Assembly (NCBI GenBank): GCA_023663505.1
Contig: JAMPHH010000013.1
Span: 9,670 to 73,669, forward strand
Direction: 5' to 3'
DNA from: Muribaculum sp.
GTDB lineage: Bacteria > Bacillota > Clostridia > Lachnospirales > Lachnospiraceae
DNA length: 64,000 nt
Made by a program: the position numbers and the translations under genes. Below are positions 33,624-43,336 of this stretch, piece by piece. The stretch's first letter is position 1. Every line of letters starts with the position of its first letter. Under the pieces are notes generated by a model. The model searched no databases. It was given only the letters and a program-made list of their open reading frames with translations, and was not told the origin of the DNA.

Positions 33624-34625
33624 TCATTCCTTCATGGCTTGAATACCTAAGTGACGATAAGCGGAATCCGTCGCCACGCGCCCTCTGGGGGTACGGTTGA
33701 TCAACCCTGACTTGATCAGATATGGCTCGTATACGTCCTCTATGGTTCCCGCGTCCTCCCCGATTGCCGCCGCCAGAGTGTCAAGCCCCACAGGTCCGCC
33801 CTGGAACTTCTGAATCATGACCGTCAGCATATTGCGGTCGATATGATCCAGTCCCAGCTTGTCCACGTCCATAAGATCAAGCGCTGTGCGCGCCACCTCG
33901 TCGGTGATAATGCCGTCATATTTCACCTGAGCAAAATCCCGCACGCGCTTTAGGATTCGATTCGCCAGTCTCGGTGTGCCGCGGCTTCTCCTAGCCATCT
34001 CCAGGGCGCCCCCGCGCTCAATCTCCACATCAAGTATTTTGGCGGAATGCATGATGATCTGCTGCAATTCCTCTATCTCGTAAAATTCCAAATGATGAAT
34101 CATGCCAAAACGGTCTCTTAACGGCGCGGTCAAAAGCCCCGCCCTCGTGGTCGCGCCCACCAAGGTAAAATGCGGCAGGTCCAGCCGCACGGAGCGAGCG
34201 GTCGCCCCCTTTCCAATCAGGATATCAATACAAAAATCCTCCATCGCGGGGTAGAGAACCTCCTCCACCTGACGGTTCAGGCGATGAATCTCGTCCACAA
34301 AGAGAAGATCTCCCTCCTCCAAATTGTTCAAAATAGCAGCCATCTCCCCCGGCTTCTCGATCGCGGGACCGCTGGTCACCTTCATATGCACGCCCATCTC
34401 GTTGGCGATAATGCCCGCGAGCGTGGTCTTGCCCAACCCGGGCGGTCCATAGAAAAGCACATGGTCCAAGGAATCACCGCGCTGCTTGGCCGCGTCAATA
34501 TAAATCTTTAGATTCTCTTTGATTTTGCTCTGACCTATGTAATCCTTCAAGGTCTGTGGTCTGAGCGACCCCTCAATCTTGACATCCTCCGAAGTCAGAT
34601 TCGTCTCAATCGTCCTTTTCTGCAT
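33624..34625 (-). CDS. ruvB: Holliday junction branch migration ATPase RuvB
   Basis: Hexameric motor that drives Holliday junction branch migration with RuvA. The 333-residue protein has Walker A GPPGLGKTTLA near residue 60, Walker B LFVDEIHRLN, sensor GATTRAGLLTAPLRDRFG and the C-terminal winged helix ending RTPRGRVATDSAYRHLG. I chose the ATG at 34625 (QKRTIETNL); a TTG at 34637 nearer to AGAGG is also possible. It follows ruvA by 66 bases. Confidence 0.96.
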   Translation of the reverse strand: MQKRTIETNLTSEDVKIEGSLRPQTLKDYIGQSKIKENLKIYIDAAKQRGDSLDHVLFYGPPGLGKTTLAGIIANEMGVHMKVTSGPAIEKPGEMAAILNNLEEGDLLFVDEIHRLNRQVEEVLYPAMEDFCIDILIGKGATARSVRLDLPHFTLVGATTRAGLLTAPLRDRFGMIHHLEFYEIEELQQIIMHSAKILDVEIERGGALEMARRSRGTPRLANRILKRVRDFAQVKYDGIITDEVARTALDLMDVDKLGLDHIDRNMLTVMIQKFQGGPVGLDTLAAAIGEDAGTIEDVYEPYLIKSGLINRTPRGRVATDSAYRHLGIQAMKE

Positions 34626-34691
34626 AGCGATTCCCAATTTCCTCTAAATAAGATTTTCCTTAAACCGTATTTTCTCTAAACAAGATTTTCT

Positions 34692-35294
34692 CTAAACAAG
34701 ATTCTTTAATGCCGCCTTCAGCACCGCGCCGGAATCCATATCCTCGATTCCCGAGATAGCGTTCACCGCCCTGATGCTCTCCGTCTGCCCATATCCGAGC
34801 GCCACGAGAGCCTCCACAGCCTCCTGCTTCTGGGGGGTGATCCGATTCCCCTCCGCCGTCGCCTGAACCTCCCTACCAATCAACACGTCATCGACATGTA
34901 TCTTGTCCTTTAAGTCCAGAATCAACCGTTCCGCAGTGCGCGCGCCAATCCCCGGCGCTTGGCTGATCGCCTTGACATTCTTTGTCATAATGGCAAAACG
35001 AAGCGAATCCGCGTCCATCACGGACAGGATTGCCAACGCCCCCTTGGGACCGATTCCGTTGACCGTGATACACAGCTTGAAAATATCCAAATCCTTTTTG
35101 GCAAGAAACCCATATAACAGGAAGGCGTCCTCCCGCACCAAGGTGTAGGTGTAGAGCCGCGCCTCCTCCCCGATATTCGGCAGCCGCGCCGCCGTGCTTG
35201 AGGAAATCTTTACATTTATGCCAATCCCGCCCACGTCGAGCACTACATTATCCTCAGCGATATCCTCTATCACGCCCTGCACAAACGCTATCAT
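34692..35294 (-). CDS. ruvA: Holliday junction branch migration protein RuvA
   Basis: Tetrameric Holliday junction-binding partner of RuvB, 200 residues. The N-terminal OB domain (AFVQGVIEDIAEDNVVLDVGGIG), two helix-hairpin-helix blocks (ITVNGIGPKGALAIL and APGIGARTAERLILDLKDK) and the small RuvB-binding domain III are all present. AAGGAGAG precedes the ATG. RuvA and RuvB adjacent; ruvC is not in the window. Confidence 0.96.
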   Translation of the reverse strand: MIAFVQGVIEDIAEDNVVLDVGGIGINVKISSSTAARLPNIGEEARLYTYTLVREDAFLLYGFLAKKDLDIFKLCITVNGIGPKGALAILSVMDADSLRFAIMTKNVKAISQAPGIGARTAERLILDLKDKIHVDDVLIGREVQATAEGNRITPQKQEAVEALVALGYGQTESIRAVNAISGIEDMDSGAVLKAALKNLV

Positions 35295-35317
35295 ATCGTC
35301 TCTCCTTCTTGCTGCTC

Positions 35318-36706
35318 TCAGGCAGCCACATAACTCTTAAGCAATCTGCGATATACGATCACAAAGCATAACACATGCACGGCAAACGTCAGCGCCCAAC
35401 TGATCGGATAGGACGCATACAGACAGGTTAGTGTCCGATAATTTTGGAAGACCGTGTAAATCCATACCACCCGAAACAGACATGCCCCTGTCAATGACAC
35501 CAGCATCGGCATCACCGAATATCCCAAGCCTCTCAGCACACCCACCATCACGTCCATCATACCGCAGAAGCAATATGTGGTGCAGATAATGCTCATGCGC
35601 AGCGCCCCGTATCGAATCACCTCTGCATCCGGCGAATAGAGCCGCAGCAATACGCCCGAGCCCAGATATGCCAGATTGCCAAATACTAAGCCGACCGCCA
35701 TCACAAGCCCCTGACAGATCAGCAATATTTTACCGATATTCTTGTATTTTCTCGCACCGTAATTCTGTCCGGCAAAGCTGATGATCGTCTGGGAAAAGGA
35801 ATTCATCGCCGTGTACACGAAGCCCTCCAGATTAGAGCCCGCCGTGTTGCCCGCCATGGCGACCGAACCAAAGGAATTCACCGATGACTGGATCAGCACG
35901 TTGGAAATGGAGAAAAGCGAGTTCTGAAGTCCCGCAGGCAGACCGATCTGCAGCATTTTCCACAGCTTATCCGGCACAATGCGCAGCTTGGAAAGCTCAA
36001 GCTTGTAATCCGCGTCGGACAGCATCAGACACCTGATGACCAGCGCAGCGGAAACTCCCTGTGATATCACCGTGGCAAGGGCAACCCCCGCCACCCCCAT
36101 GGAAAAGAGGATCACAAAGATTAGATTCAGGATCACATTGACCACGCCCGCCCCCAGCAGGTAATACAAGGGTCTCTTGGTGTCACCCACTGCCCGAAGC
36201 ACTGCCGCCCCAAAATTATATGCCATCGTAAAGGGCATTCCGACAAAATAGATACACATATACAGAGTAGACTGCCCGATGACGTCCTCCGGCGTCCCCA
36301 TCCAAGTGAGCGCAGGCTTCGCCACCGCAATGCCGATAAACACCAACAAAAAACCGCTGATAACAGCAGTCAGGATCGCCGTGTGCACCATCTCGGACAG
36401 CTCCCTGCGCTGCCCGCCGCCGTAAAATCTCGCCGCCAATACATTGGTTCCCACGGAAAGCCCGATAAAAAGATTCACCAACAGATTGGTCAGGGAGCTT
36501 GTGGAGCCCACCGCCGCCAATGCGTCGCTCCCCGCAAAGTGTCCCACCACCACAATATCCGCGGCGTTAAACAAAAGCTGCAAAATACCTGAGAGCATCA
36601 ACGGGATATAAAAAATCAGGATTTTCCCCAGAAAAGGACCGCTGCACATGTCTATCTCATATTTCCCTGCAGCCTGCCCTGTGCGGACATTTGATTGCTC
36701 CGCCAT
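35318..36706 (-). CDS. MATE family efflux transporter
   Basis: A 462-residue inner membrane protein with twelve predicted helices. MATE features are the start PFLGKILIFYIPLMLSGILQLLFNAADIVVVG, the internal duplication, and MAYNFGAAVLRAVGDTKRPLYYLL. Exports cationic compounds or drugs using Na+ or H+; the substrate is not clear. It stands between ruvA and leuD with short gaps; no regulator gene is adjacent. Confidence 0.92.
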   Translation of the reverse strand: MAEQSNVRTGQAAGKYEIDMCSGPFLGKILIFYIPLMLSGILQLLFNAADIVVVGHFAGSDALAAVGSTSSLTNLLVNLFIGLSVGTNVLAARFYGGGQRRELSEMVHTAILTAVISGFLLVFIGIAVAKPALTWMGTPEDVIGQSTLYMCIYFVGMPFTMAYNFGAAVLRAVGDTKRPLYYLLGAGVVNVILNLIFVILFSMGVAGVALATVISQGVSAALVIRCLMLSDADYKLELSKLRIVPDKLWKMLQIGLPAGLQNSLFSISNVLIQSSVNSFGSVAMAGNTAGSNLEGFVYTAMNSFSQTIISFAGQNYGARKYKNIGKILLICQGLVMAVGLVFGNLAYLGSGVLLRLYSPDAEVIRYGALRMSIICTTYCFCGMMDVMVGVLRGLGYSVMPMLVSLTGACLFRVVWIYTVFQNYRTLTCLYASYPISWALTFAVHVLCFVIVYRRLLKSYVAA

Positions 36707-36741
36707 TCTCCTTCGCCTCTTTTCGTATTCCGGCTGCCTTT

Positions 36742-37233
36742 TTAATTGCCGTTGTTGATGTAATTGACCAAGCCCTCCGCAGCGATGATCCTCTGCATGA
36801 ACTCCGGAAACGCCTGTCCCTTGAAGCTTGTGCCCTTGGTCAGATTCGTTATGACACCAGTGTCAAAATTCACCTCGACCTCATCTCCCGCATCAATCCC
36901 CTTGGACGCCTCCGGACACTCGATTATAGGCAGTCCGATATTGATCGCATTGCGGTAGAAAATGCGGGCGAAGGTCTCCGCGATCACACAGCTTACCCCC
37001 GCTGCCTTGATAGCGATAGGGGCATGCTCACGAGATGACCCACAGCCGAAATTCTTGTCGGCGACAATGATGTCCCCCTTTTTGACATTCTTGATAAAAT
37101 CCTTGTCAATGTCCTCCATACAATGTGTTGCAAGCTCCGCGGGGTCGGAGGAATTTAAGTACCTCGCGGGAATGATAACGTCCGTGTCCACATTGTCGCC
37201 ATATTTGAAAACAGTACCTTTTGCGTTGTTCAT
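36742..37233 (-). CDS. leuD: 3-isopropylmalate dehydratase small subunit
   Basis: Forms, with LeuC, the isomerase of leucine synthesis that converts 2- to 3-isopropylmalate. The 163-residue protein matches the archaeal/clostridial short form: VFKYGDNVDTDVIIPARYL, NFGCGSSREHAPIAIKAAG and AETFARIFYRNAINIGLP. The ATG at 37233 has AAAGGA upstream; the longer open frame to 37311 has no family sequence. It lies 167 bases after leuC with a degraded repeat of ATCTCT in the gap. Confidence 0.94.
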   Translation of the reverse strand: MNNAKGTVFKYGDNVDTDVIIPARYLNSSDPAELATHCMEDIDKDFIKNVKKGDIIVADKNFGCGSSREHAPIAIKAAGVSCVIAETFARIFYRNAINIGLPIIECPEASKGIDAGDEVEVNFDTGVITNLTKGTSFKGQAFPEFMQRIIAAEGLVNYINNGN

Positions 37234-37400
37234 AATTATATTCCTTTCTATAATTCGCGGAGATATATCTCCTTGTCTCCGTGTCACCTTGCCCGGATTC
37301 CCCGGAGTCAAAGATATCTCTTAGATATTTCGTTAGTTCAACGTGATGAATACCATGAAGCGGTTGACGCTCTCGTCAGAGATATCTCTGGGATTTTTCG

Positions 37401-38672
37401 TCAGCCCAACTCTCTGGGACAGGATATCTTACCTGTGATCGCGCTCGCCGCCGCCACAGCCGGACTTGCCAGATAGATTTCCGAGTTCACATGTCCCATG
37501 CGCCCCACGAAATTGCGGTTAGTGGTGGAGACACAGCGCTCCCCCTCCGCCAAGATTCCCATGTAACCGCCAAGACAGGGACCGCAGGTGGGTGTGCTGA
37601 CAATGGCTCCCGCTTCGATGAAGCTCTTCAACAGCCCTTCCTCCATCGCCTGCATGTAGATCGCCTGTGTCGCGGGAATCACGATACAGCGCATTCCCTT
37701 TGCCACATGCCTTCCCTTCAAAACCTCCGCCGCCGTGCGCAGATCGTCCAAGCGTCCGTTGGTGCAGGAACCGATCACCACCTGATCGATCACTATATCG
37801 TCCATAGCGTTAATCTCGCTCATGGTATGCGTATTCTCCGGAAGATGCGGGAACGCCACCGTGGGCTCCAGCTTGCTTAAATCTATTGTATATTCCGCAT
37901 CATACACCGCGTCCGCATCCGCCTCATAAATCTTATATGACTTGGCGCTATGCTCCTTCATATATGCGATCGCAAGCTCGTCCACGGGGAAAATCCCGTT
38001 CTTGCCCCCCGCCTCGATCGCCATGTTCGCAATCGTGAAGCGGTCGTCCATCGTGAGGTTCGCAATGCCGTCTCCCACAAACTCCATGGACTTGTACAGC
38101 GCGCCGTCCACGCCTATCATTCCGATAATATGCAGGATCACATCTTTGCCGCTGACCCATTTGGAGGGCTTGCCCGTCAGGATAAATTTGATCGCCGAGG
38201 GAACCTTGAACCACGCCTTGCCCGTCGCCATGCCCGCAGCCATATCCGTGCTGCCCACTCCGGTGGAGAAAGCCCCCAGTGCGCCGTATGTACAGGTGTG
38301 GGAATCCGCGCCAATGATCACATCGCCCGCCACGGTAAGTCCCTTCTCAGGCAAAAGCGCATGCTCGATGCCCATCTCACCCACCTCGAAATAATTCGTG
38401 ATCTCGTTGCGCTTCGCAAACTCGCGCACACATTTACAGTGCTCCGCGGACTTGATATCTTTATTGGGCACAAAATGATCGGGCACCAGAGCGATCTTGT
38501 CCTTGTCAAAGACCCCCTTCACCTTCATTTTGTCCATCTCCTTGATCGCCACCGGACTGGTAATGTCATTGCCCAGCACTAGATCCAGCTTCGCCTCAAT
38601 GAGCTGTCCGGCCTCCACCTGCTCCAAGCCCGCCGCGGCAGCCAGAATCTTCTGTGTCATCGTCATACCCAT
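37401..38672 (-). CDS. leuC: 3-isopropylmalate dehydratase large subunit
   Basis: A 423-residue aconitase-family subunit holding the [4Fe-4S] cluster. The three ligands lie in IGSCTNGR and TPTCGPCLGG. Motifs ADSHTCTYGALGAFSTGVGSTD and VPSAIKFILTGKPS are typical. The true ATG is at 38672, eight bases after GGAGG; the earlier ATGs at 38723 and 38687 lie in the leader and in the ribosome site. A strong dyad surrounds its probable promoter. leuA and leuB are not in this window. Confidence 0.95.
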   Translation of the reverse strand: MGMTMTQKILAAAAGLEQVEAGQLIEAKLDLVLGNDITSPVAIKEMDKMKVKGVFDKDKIALVPDHFVPNKDIKSAEHCKCVREFAKRNEITNYFEVGEMGIEHALLPEKGLTVAGDVIIGADSHTCTYGALGAFSTGVGSTDMAAGMATGKAWFKVPSAIKFILTGKPSKWVSGKDVILHIIGMIGVDGALYKSMEFVGDGIANLTMDDRFTIANMAIEAGGKNGIFPVDELAIAYMKEHSAKSYKIYEADADAVYDAEYTIDLSKLEPTVAFPHLPENTHTMSEINAMDDIVIDQVVIGSCTNGRLDDLRTAAEVLKGRHVAKGMRCIVIPATQAIYMQAMEEGLLKSFIEAGAIVSTPTCGPCLGGYMGILAEGERCVSTTNRNFVGRMGHVNSEIYLASPAVAAASAITGKISCPRELG

Positions 38673-38696
38673 AGCTTCTTCCTCCATCAAAAAAAT

Positions 38697-38750
38697 CTGT
38701 CTCAAAATGTCATTCATTATCATAACACAGATTAAGACATTTTGAAACAG
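38697..38750 (-). promoter_or_regulatory. Dyad element over the leuC promoter region
   Basis: Arms of 15 bases (38697-38711 and 38736-38750) are inverted copies with one mismatch, GACATTTTGA as the core. Between and in them are TTTCAA and TATGAT, a possible promoter with a 17-base gap. On the transcript the dyad would also form a hairpin followed by seven T residues right before the leuC ribosome site. It may be an operator or an attenuator-like hairpin. Confidence 0.55.
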
Positions 38751-38782
38751 ATATTTTTATCCGGACTTATTCATGCGGAAGC

Positions 38783-40408
38783 TCAGCCCTCCACTGAACC
38801 TTTGCGAGGCAGGATTTCCATACCGTAATAATATAACAAAAATAAAAGCGACATGGTAATCTGTCCCGTTGTTGTAGCCTGCTCAAACATCCCGTAGGTC
38901 ATAATGGCAGTCATAAACACGGCTCCTACGATTCCCTCCATATCTCTCCGCCTTATCATGCGCAGCAGACACCAAAAATTCCATACCAGATATAAAATAC
39001 CCGGAATGATACCATACAAAACCGCAATATGCAGGAACATATTATGTGCGTTTCCGAACAAAACGTCCTCTCTGTAATAAAATATCAGGCTGTTATGTCC
39101 CTCAAAATTAAGATGTCGGAGGAAAAACGACCATATTGCAATCCTCGCAGGATCCAATTGCCCCTCGTTATCTCCTTTTCGGCTCTCCGCAATAAACGGA
39201 TGCTCCCTAGAGCTCCCGGGTTCTATATATTCCGCCGCATCCGACTTGATGCTAAGCGGTGTACTGATATGAAGCTTGCCGTCCTTAATCCTTAGATTAA
39301 TCTTCATCGTGCTCAGAATACGCCCAATATTCGTGTTGACGGCACGCTCAAACGATACATATCTTTCACTGTTCCATGGGTCAAACGAACGGACGCTCTT
39401 TTCGTCATTGTACTCACCGTCAAACCAGATAGGGTGATGCAGCACCGTTGGCAGATATCTCACGCATCCGTAAGCGGCGGGAAAAAGCAAAAGCGCACAT
39501 ATTCCCATCAAAGCCGCCTGCATCAGCCAATGCTTGAAGCTTTTTCTCATGATGACATCAAATGAGATGTATCCCATAAGAGTGCCTGCCATAGCGCCCA
39601 AAAGCGAGGATTTGCTCCCCGTAAGCAGCAGAAGGCTTACGCATCCTGCCGCCATGATAAAGCATAGGATTCTCAGACTCCTTCTCCAGCCCTTCTTCTG
39701 CCCGTACAGCCACAATCCCATGAACGCACAGTATGCAATCATATAAAATATACCGCTCTGCGTCTCGCCAAGATACATCCCCTTATAACGTGTATGGTCA
39801 TACGGTCGGAATGCAAAGGCAAGACATTGCTGCCCGATAAACCAAGCCGCCATTCCGACCAATATTCCGAGCATAAAGTCTTCCCTGCGATTGCTGGGAA
39901 TGCCTATGAGATAAAAGCATCCAAACAGCATCAGATAAAATCCCGGCCATATTGTATTATTTATCGATATCAGCATCAAAAACAGGCTCAGCATCACAGT
40001 ACCGAAACACACTTTTGAGATACGCCATTCTCCAAAAATATTTTTTCTGTCCCATATAATATATATAATAAGTGTGGCAATACAGAGGCAGCTTAACGCC
40101 GCGGCGTTCCACTGTCCCCAATAGGGCTTACGCGACCGAAACAGCACAACCGCCACGATAAAAACCACCACACAGGCGCAGCCCCAGACCTTGGTCTGCT
40201 TTAGCGCGAAGAAGGCTTTATTCATAGACGGAATCAACATGAAAAATACGACCAAGCCAATCAGATTGGCAAACAACATCTGAATGTTCCCAACAGCGCT
40301 GTTGCGGCGTTGATCTATAATTCCAAGGCAAAGGGCGCATACTGCATACCAAAGAATATATTTATGCTTCTCCAAATTGTGAAACGCATTCTCTTTAAAA
40401 CTGCCCAT
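38783..40408 (-). CDS. O-antigen ligase/polymerase-like membrane protein
   Basis: A 541-residue polytopic membrane protein with about twelve helices and one long external loop at about 330-440, the topology of the Wzy/WaaL O-antigen polymerase-ligase family. GSKSSLLGAMAGTLMGY and FGNAHNMFLHIAVLYGIIPG near 280 and 460 match the Wzy_C pattern (the H in HNMFL is the family hallmark). In a Gram-positive it probably polymerises or links an exported glycan. It lies between leuC and the two-component system, without other polysaccharide genes except a later glycosyltransferase. Confidence 0.82.
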   Translation of the reverse strand: MGSFKENAFHNLEKHKYILWYAVCALCLGIIDQRRNSAVGNIQMLFANLIGLVVFFMLIPSMNKAFFALKQTKVWGCACVVVFIVAVVLFRSRKPYWGQWNAAALSCLCIATLIIYIIWDRKNIFGEWRISKVCFGTVMLSLFLMLISINNTIWPGFYLMLFGCFYLIGIPSNRREDFMLGILVGMAAWFIGQQCLAFAFRPYDHTRYKGMYLGETQSGIFYMIAYCAFMGLWLYGQKKGWRRSLRILCFIMAAGCVSLLLLTGSKSSLLGAMAGTLMGYISFDVIMRKSFKHWLMQAALMGICALLLFPAAYGCVRYLPTVLHHPIWFDGEYNDEKSVRSFDPWNSERYVSFERAVNTNIGRILSTMKINLRIKDGKLHISTPLSIKSDAAEYIEPGSSREHPFIAESRKGDNEGQLDPARIAIWSFFLRHLNFEGHNSLIFYYREDVLFGNAHNMFLHIAVLYGIIPGILYLVWNFWCLLRMIRRRDMEGIVGAVFMTAIMTYGMFEQATTTGQITMSLLFLLYYYGMEILPRKGSVEG

Positions 40409-40595
40409 ATTTTCTCAAATACTCCTTTAAGGCAAGCTGCTTATCTGTCAAATCCGCACACTCTTTTTCAACCATGTTGTTCTTCAATTATACAGTCTCT
40501 TTGGTTTGTCTGTCAATCATACATGCCTTTTATCTGCCGCGATAATGCGTTGACCGATTGCTTTTCCTGTAATGCGGCTGAACGATAGACTTTAT

Positions 40596-43283
40596 CTACC
40601 GCTTAATATGCCACACCGTCGTCACCTTGAACAGATCTCCGTCCACCTCGATCGTAAGCTCGCCGCCCTGCAGCTGGGTAAAGCTTTTGGCGATGGCAAG
40701 CCCCAGACCGCTCCCTTCCGTGTTGCGGGACGCGTCCCCCCGCACAAATCGGTCTGTCAGCTCCTCCGGATCCACCGAGATCTCCTCCGCCGTGATATTT
40801 TTCAGAGTGATAATGACCTTATCCTCCACAAAGAATCCGTTCACATAGACTCTGGTGCCGGACAATGCGTATTTAGAGATATTGCTGAACAGATTCTCAT
40901 AAATGCGGTAGGTGCGCTGAGAATCCAAGGGCAGCACCGCCTTCCCCTCAGGCAGGACGAAGCGCAGCTCCAGATTCCGCTCCTTCAGCTTATCCTCCAT
41001 CTCGAAGGCGGCCTGCCGCACCAGATTCATGACGTCCACGTCCATAATGTTAAGCGCCATGCTCTGGGAATTCGCTTTACTCACCTCGAACAAATCCTCT
41101 ATGAGCGCCTTGAGTCTGAGAGACTTGCGCTCCAAGGTATCCAGATATTCCCTTTGCTGCTCCTCGGTCAGATTCTCCTCCTTCAACAGATTGATATAGG
41201 TGATAATGGCTGTGAGGGGCGTCTTTAAATCATGGGACACATTCGTGATCAGCTCCGCCTTCATGCGCTGGCTCTTGACCTCCTCCTCCACCGCCTTCTT
41301 AAAGCCGTTTTGAATGCGGTAAACCTGTGGCTTAAAGGGCTCGAACACCCCCAAGTCCTCCTTAATCTGCACGTTCAGATTGCCCTCGGCGATCTCGTTG
41401 GTGGCGCCAAGCAGCAGATTATACTTTTTCTGCAAATCACTGATATACTTGCGCAGCACGATATACAGCAAAGCGGAATACACCACGGCAATCCCGAAGC
41501 CGCCAAACCACAGGCTGCTGATAAAGAACAGGATGATCCCGTTGATCAGCACCAGACGAATGATCAGCTTATTGGCATTCTTGGTCACGTCAAAATGCAC
41601 CACCATCTCATACAGCCCTACCGCCTTGGACTTGATAAATGGGAAAAAGCGATAAATCAGGCTCCGCGCCTTAATATAGCCCCAGATTCCAAGCCTTCGG
41701 ATATCCCGCAGGTTCATGCCGAAATACCACACCATGAAAAAGGTCGCCGTCAAGAGCAGCAGATTGGCGGCATAGACAAGCAGCTCGTTCACAAGCCCTA
41801 TCCGCATAGTGAGCCGCTCCATCACCCTGTCCGCCTCCCCGTTCATCGTGGCAATCGCCAGATGAAAACACAGACTCAGCCCCAAGGAAAACACCGTCAC
41901 GAACAGAATATACATAAGCTCCACCGGAAGCCGCAGCCATCTTGACTCAGGTCTGCCTGTCTTATCCCGCCCCGCAGACACAGGCATGAAGAATGCAAGC
42001 AGCGCCACGATGCCACAGAGGACGAGCATAAGATTCACGATCCCGTCCCGCATGTACCCGACAAAATTCATATCCCTAAGGTTTACCTGATACCCGTGAA
42101 GCATTAACGGATATTCTCCCGACCTGTATTTGGTCCAATTCTCCTCGGATATACTGTAAACAACACGACAATCCGCAGGACCTCCTATGGTAAAATAAAC
42201 GTTTGGCTCCGTTCCAAACCTCCCCTCGTTATCAGTCATTATCTCAAAATTAGCGTGGAAGCCTCTCGTCGATTCGTTGACCAGCTTGCGCATCTGATTG
42301 GCGTCCGTCCCGCATACCACGTCCTCCACCCTGCAGTTCCCATTGCTGTCAAATAAAAGAGACAGGTAAAAATATTGCTCCCAGCTCACGATATTGCTCC
42401 CCGCGGGCAGATTCGACACGGTGGCGCCGGTATTCAAATCCTCGCAAATATAGTCAAAGGTATTGTTGATTTGCGTAAACTGCTCCTCCAGTGTGGCAAA
42501 ATATTCCTCCCTCAGATATTGGAGGTAGCTGTACACGCTGTCCACGACCTCATAATTGGGCGATTGTAGCGTTGTTCCTCCATCTCTGATAAATTGGGAA
42601 TAGCTCTGCTCGTCGAGCACCCATTCGCAGCCCTCCTTGGGCTTAACGTATATTTCCGTGTAGCTTAGCTCCTCCGGACTCTGCGACTGCATCAGGTCAT
42701 GATAGAGCACATAGGTCTGCCCCATCAGCCAATCCGTTGTCACCTGAGTCTCCAAGGGATTATCAATTGTCCCTTCCGCCACCGCGCGCTTCGCAAAGCT
42801 GCCGTAGCCGACTACATAGAGAACAGCCGCGGTTAGAGAGACCAGTAAACCCGTCACGATCCACCCAAACCGTATACCCACAGGCTTTTTTATTTTGCTG
42901 TCCGTTTTTGACGCCTCAACATTCATTTTCGGCGCCTCTCCATCTGTTCGCGCTGCTTCCTTATCCGTTTTTGACATATTTTCATTCATTTTCGATGCTT
43001 CTCCCTCTGTTTCTGCTGCTTCGATATCTGTTTTTGACGATTTTTCATTCATTTTCGATGCTTCTCCCTCTGTTTCTGCTGCTTCGATATCTGTTTTTGA
43101 CGATTTTTCGTTCATTTTCGATGCTTCTCCACCTTTTTCCGCTGCTTCAATATCCGTTTTTGACGATTTTTCATTCATTTTCGATGCTTCTTCCTCTGAT
43201 TCCGCTGCATTACCATCCGTTTTTGACGTTTCACGATTCATTTCTGCTATTCCTGACATTTCCCTATCCCGCTTCGTCTGCAT
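40596..43283 (-). CDS. Sensor histidine kinase with tandem-repeat N-terminus
   Basis: An 895-residue membrane kinase. Residues about 20-125 are tandem 21-residue units of SKMNEKSSKTDIEAAETEGEA type in the cytoplasm; then a membrane helix (about 137-160), a large external sensor region, several helices in the middle, a HAMP-like piece, the H box ITNVSHDLKTPLTA with H684, NISKYA and GSGLGLAIAKSFTQ. HK family VanS/PhoR-like. ATG at 43283 has GGAGG; a GTG at 43298 lies in the site. It follows the response regulator gene by 53 bases and should be its partner. The signal is unknown. The repeats are unusual in a kinase. Confidence 0.88.
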   Translation of the reverse strand: MQTKRDREMSGIAEMNRETSKTDGNAAESEEEASKMNEKSSKTDIEAAEKGGEASKMNEKSSKTDIEAAETEGEASKMNEKSSKTDIEAAETEGEASKMNENMSKTDKEAARTDGEAPKMNVEASKTDSKIKKPVGIRFGWIVTGLLVSLTAAVLYVVGYGSFAKRAVAEGTIDNPLETQVTTDWLMGQTYVLYHDLMQSQSPEELSYTEIYVKPKEGCEWVLDEQSYSQFIRDGGTTLQSPNYEVVDSVYSYLQYLREEYFATLEEQFTQINNTFDYICEDLNTGATVSNLPAGSNIVSWEQYFYLSLLFDSNGNCRVEDVVCGTDANQMRKLVNESTRGFHANFEIMTDNEGRFGTEPNVYFTIGGPADCRVVYSISEENWTKYRSGEYPLMLHGYQVNLRDMNFVGYMRDGIVNLMLVLCGIVALLAFFMPVSAGRDKTGRPESRWLRLPVELMYILFVTVFSLGLSLCFHLAIATMNGEADRVMERLTMRIGLVNELLVYAANLLLLTATFFMVWYFGMNLRDIRRLGIWGYIKARSLIYRFFPFIKSKAVGLYEMVVHFDVTKNANKLIIRLVLINGIILFFISSLWFGGFGIAVVYSALLYIVLRKYISDLQKKYNLLLGATNEIAEGNLNVQIKEDLGVFEPFKPQVYRIQNGFKKAVEEEVKSQRMKAELITNVSHDLKTPLTAIITYINLLKEENLTEEQQREYLDTLERKSLRLKALIEDLFEVSKANSQSMALNIMDVDVMNLVRQAAFEMEDKLKERNLELRFVLPEGKAVLPLDSQRTYRIYENLFSNISKYALSGTRVYVNGFFVEDKVIITLKNITAEEISVDPEELTDRFVRGDASRNTEGSGLGLAIAKSFTQLQGGELTIEVDGDLFKVTTVWHIKR
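42901..43221. repeat. 63-bp tandem repeat array in the kinase gene
   Basis: The motif TCCGTTTTTGAC or TCTGTTTTTGAC recurs at 42901, 42964, 43027, 43090, 43153 and 43216, exactly 63 bases apart each time. The repeats are in frame (21 codons), with two central units nearly identical, so slippage should change the copy number. Confidence 0.85.
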
Positions 43284-43336
43284 CTGCTTTACCTCCACGC
43301 CCGCCTACTTGACTCTTTAAGCGTTTTACCGCTTCA

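Noticed and set aside
42901..43221. CRISPR array
   Set aside because: The 63-base repeats have no spacers and are in frame with the kinase coding sequence.
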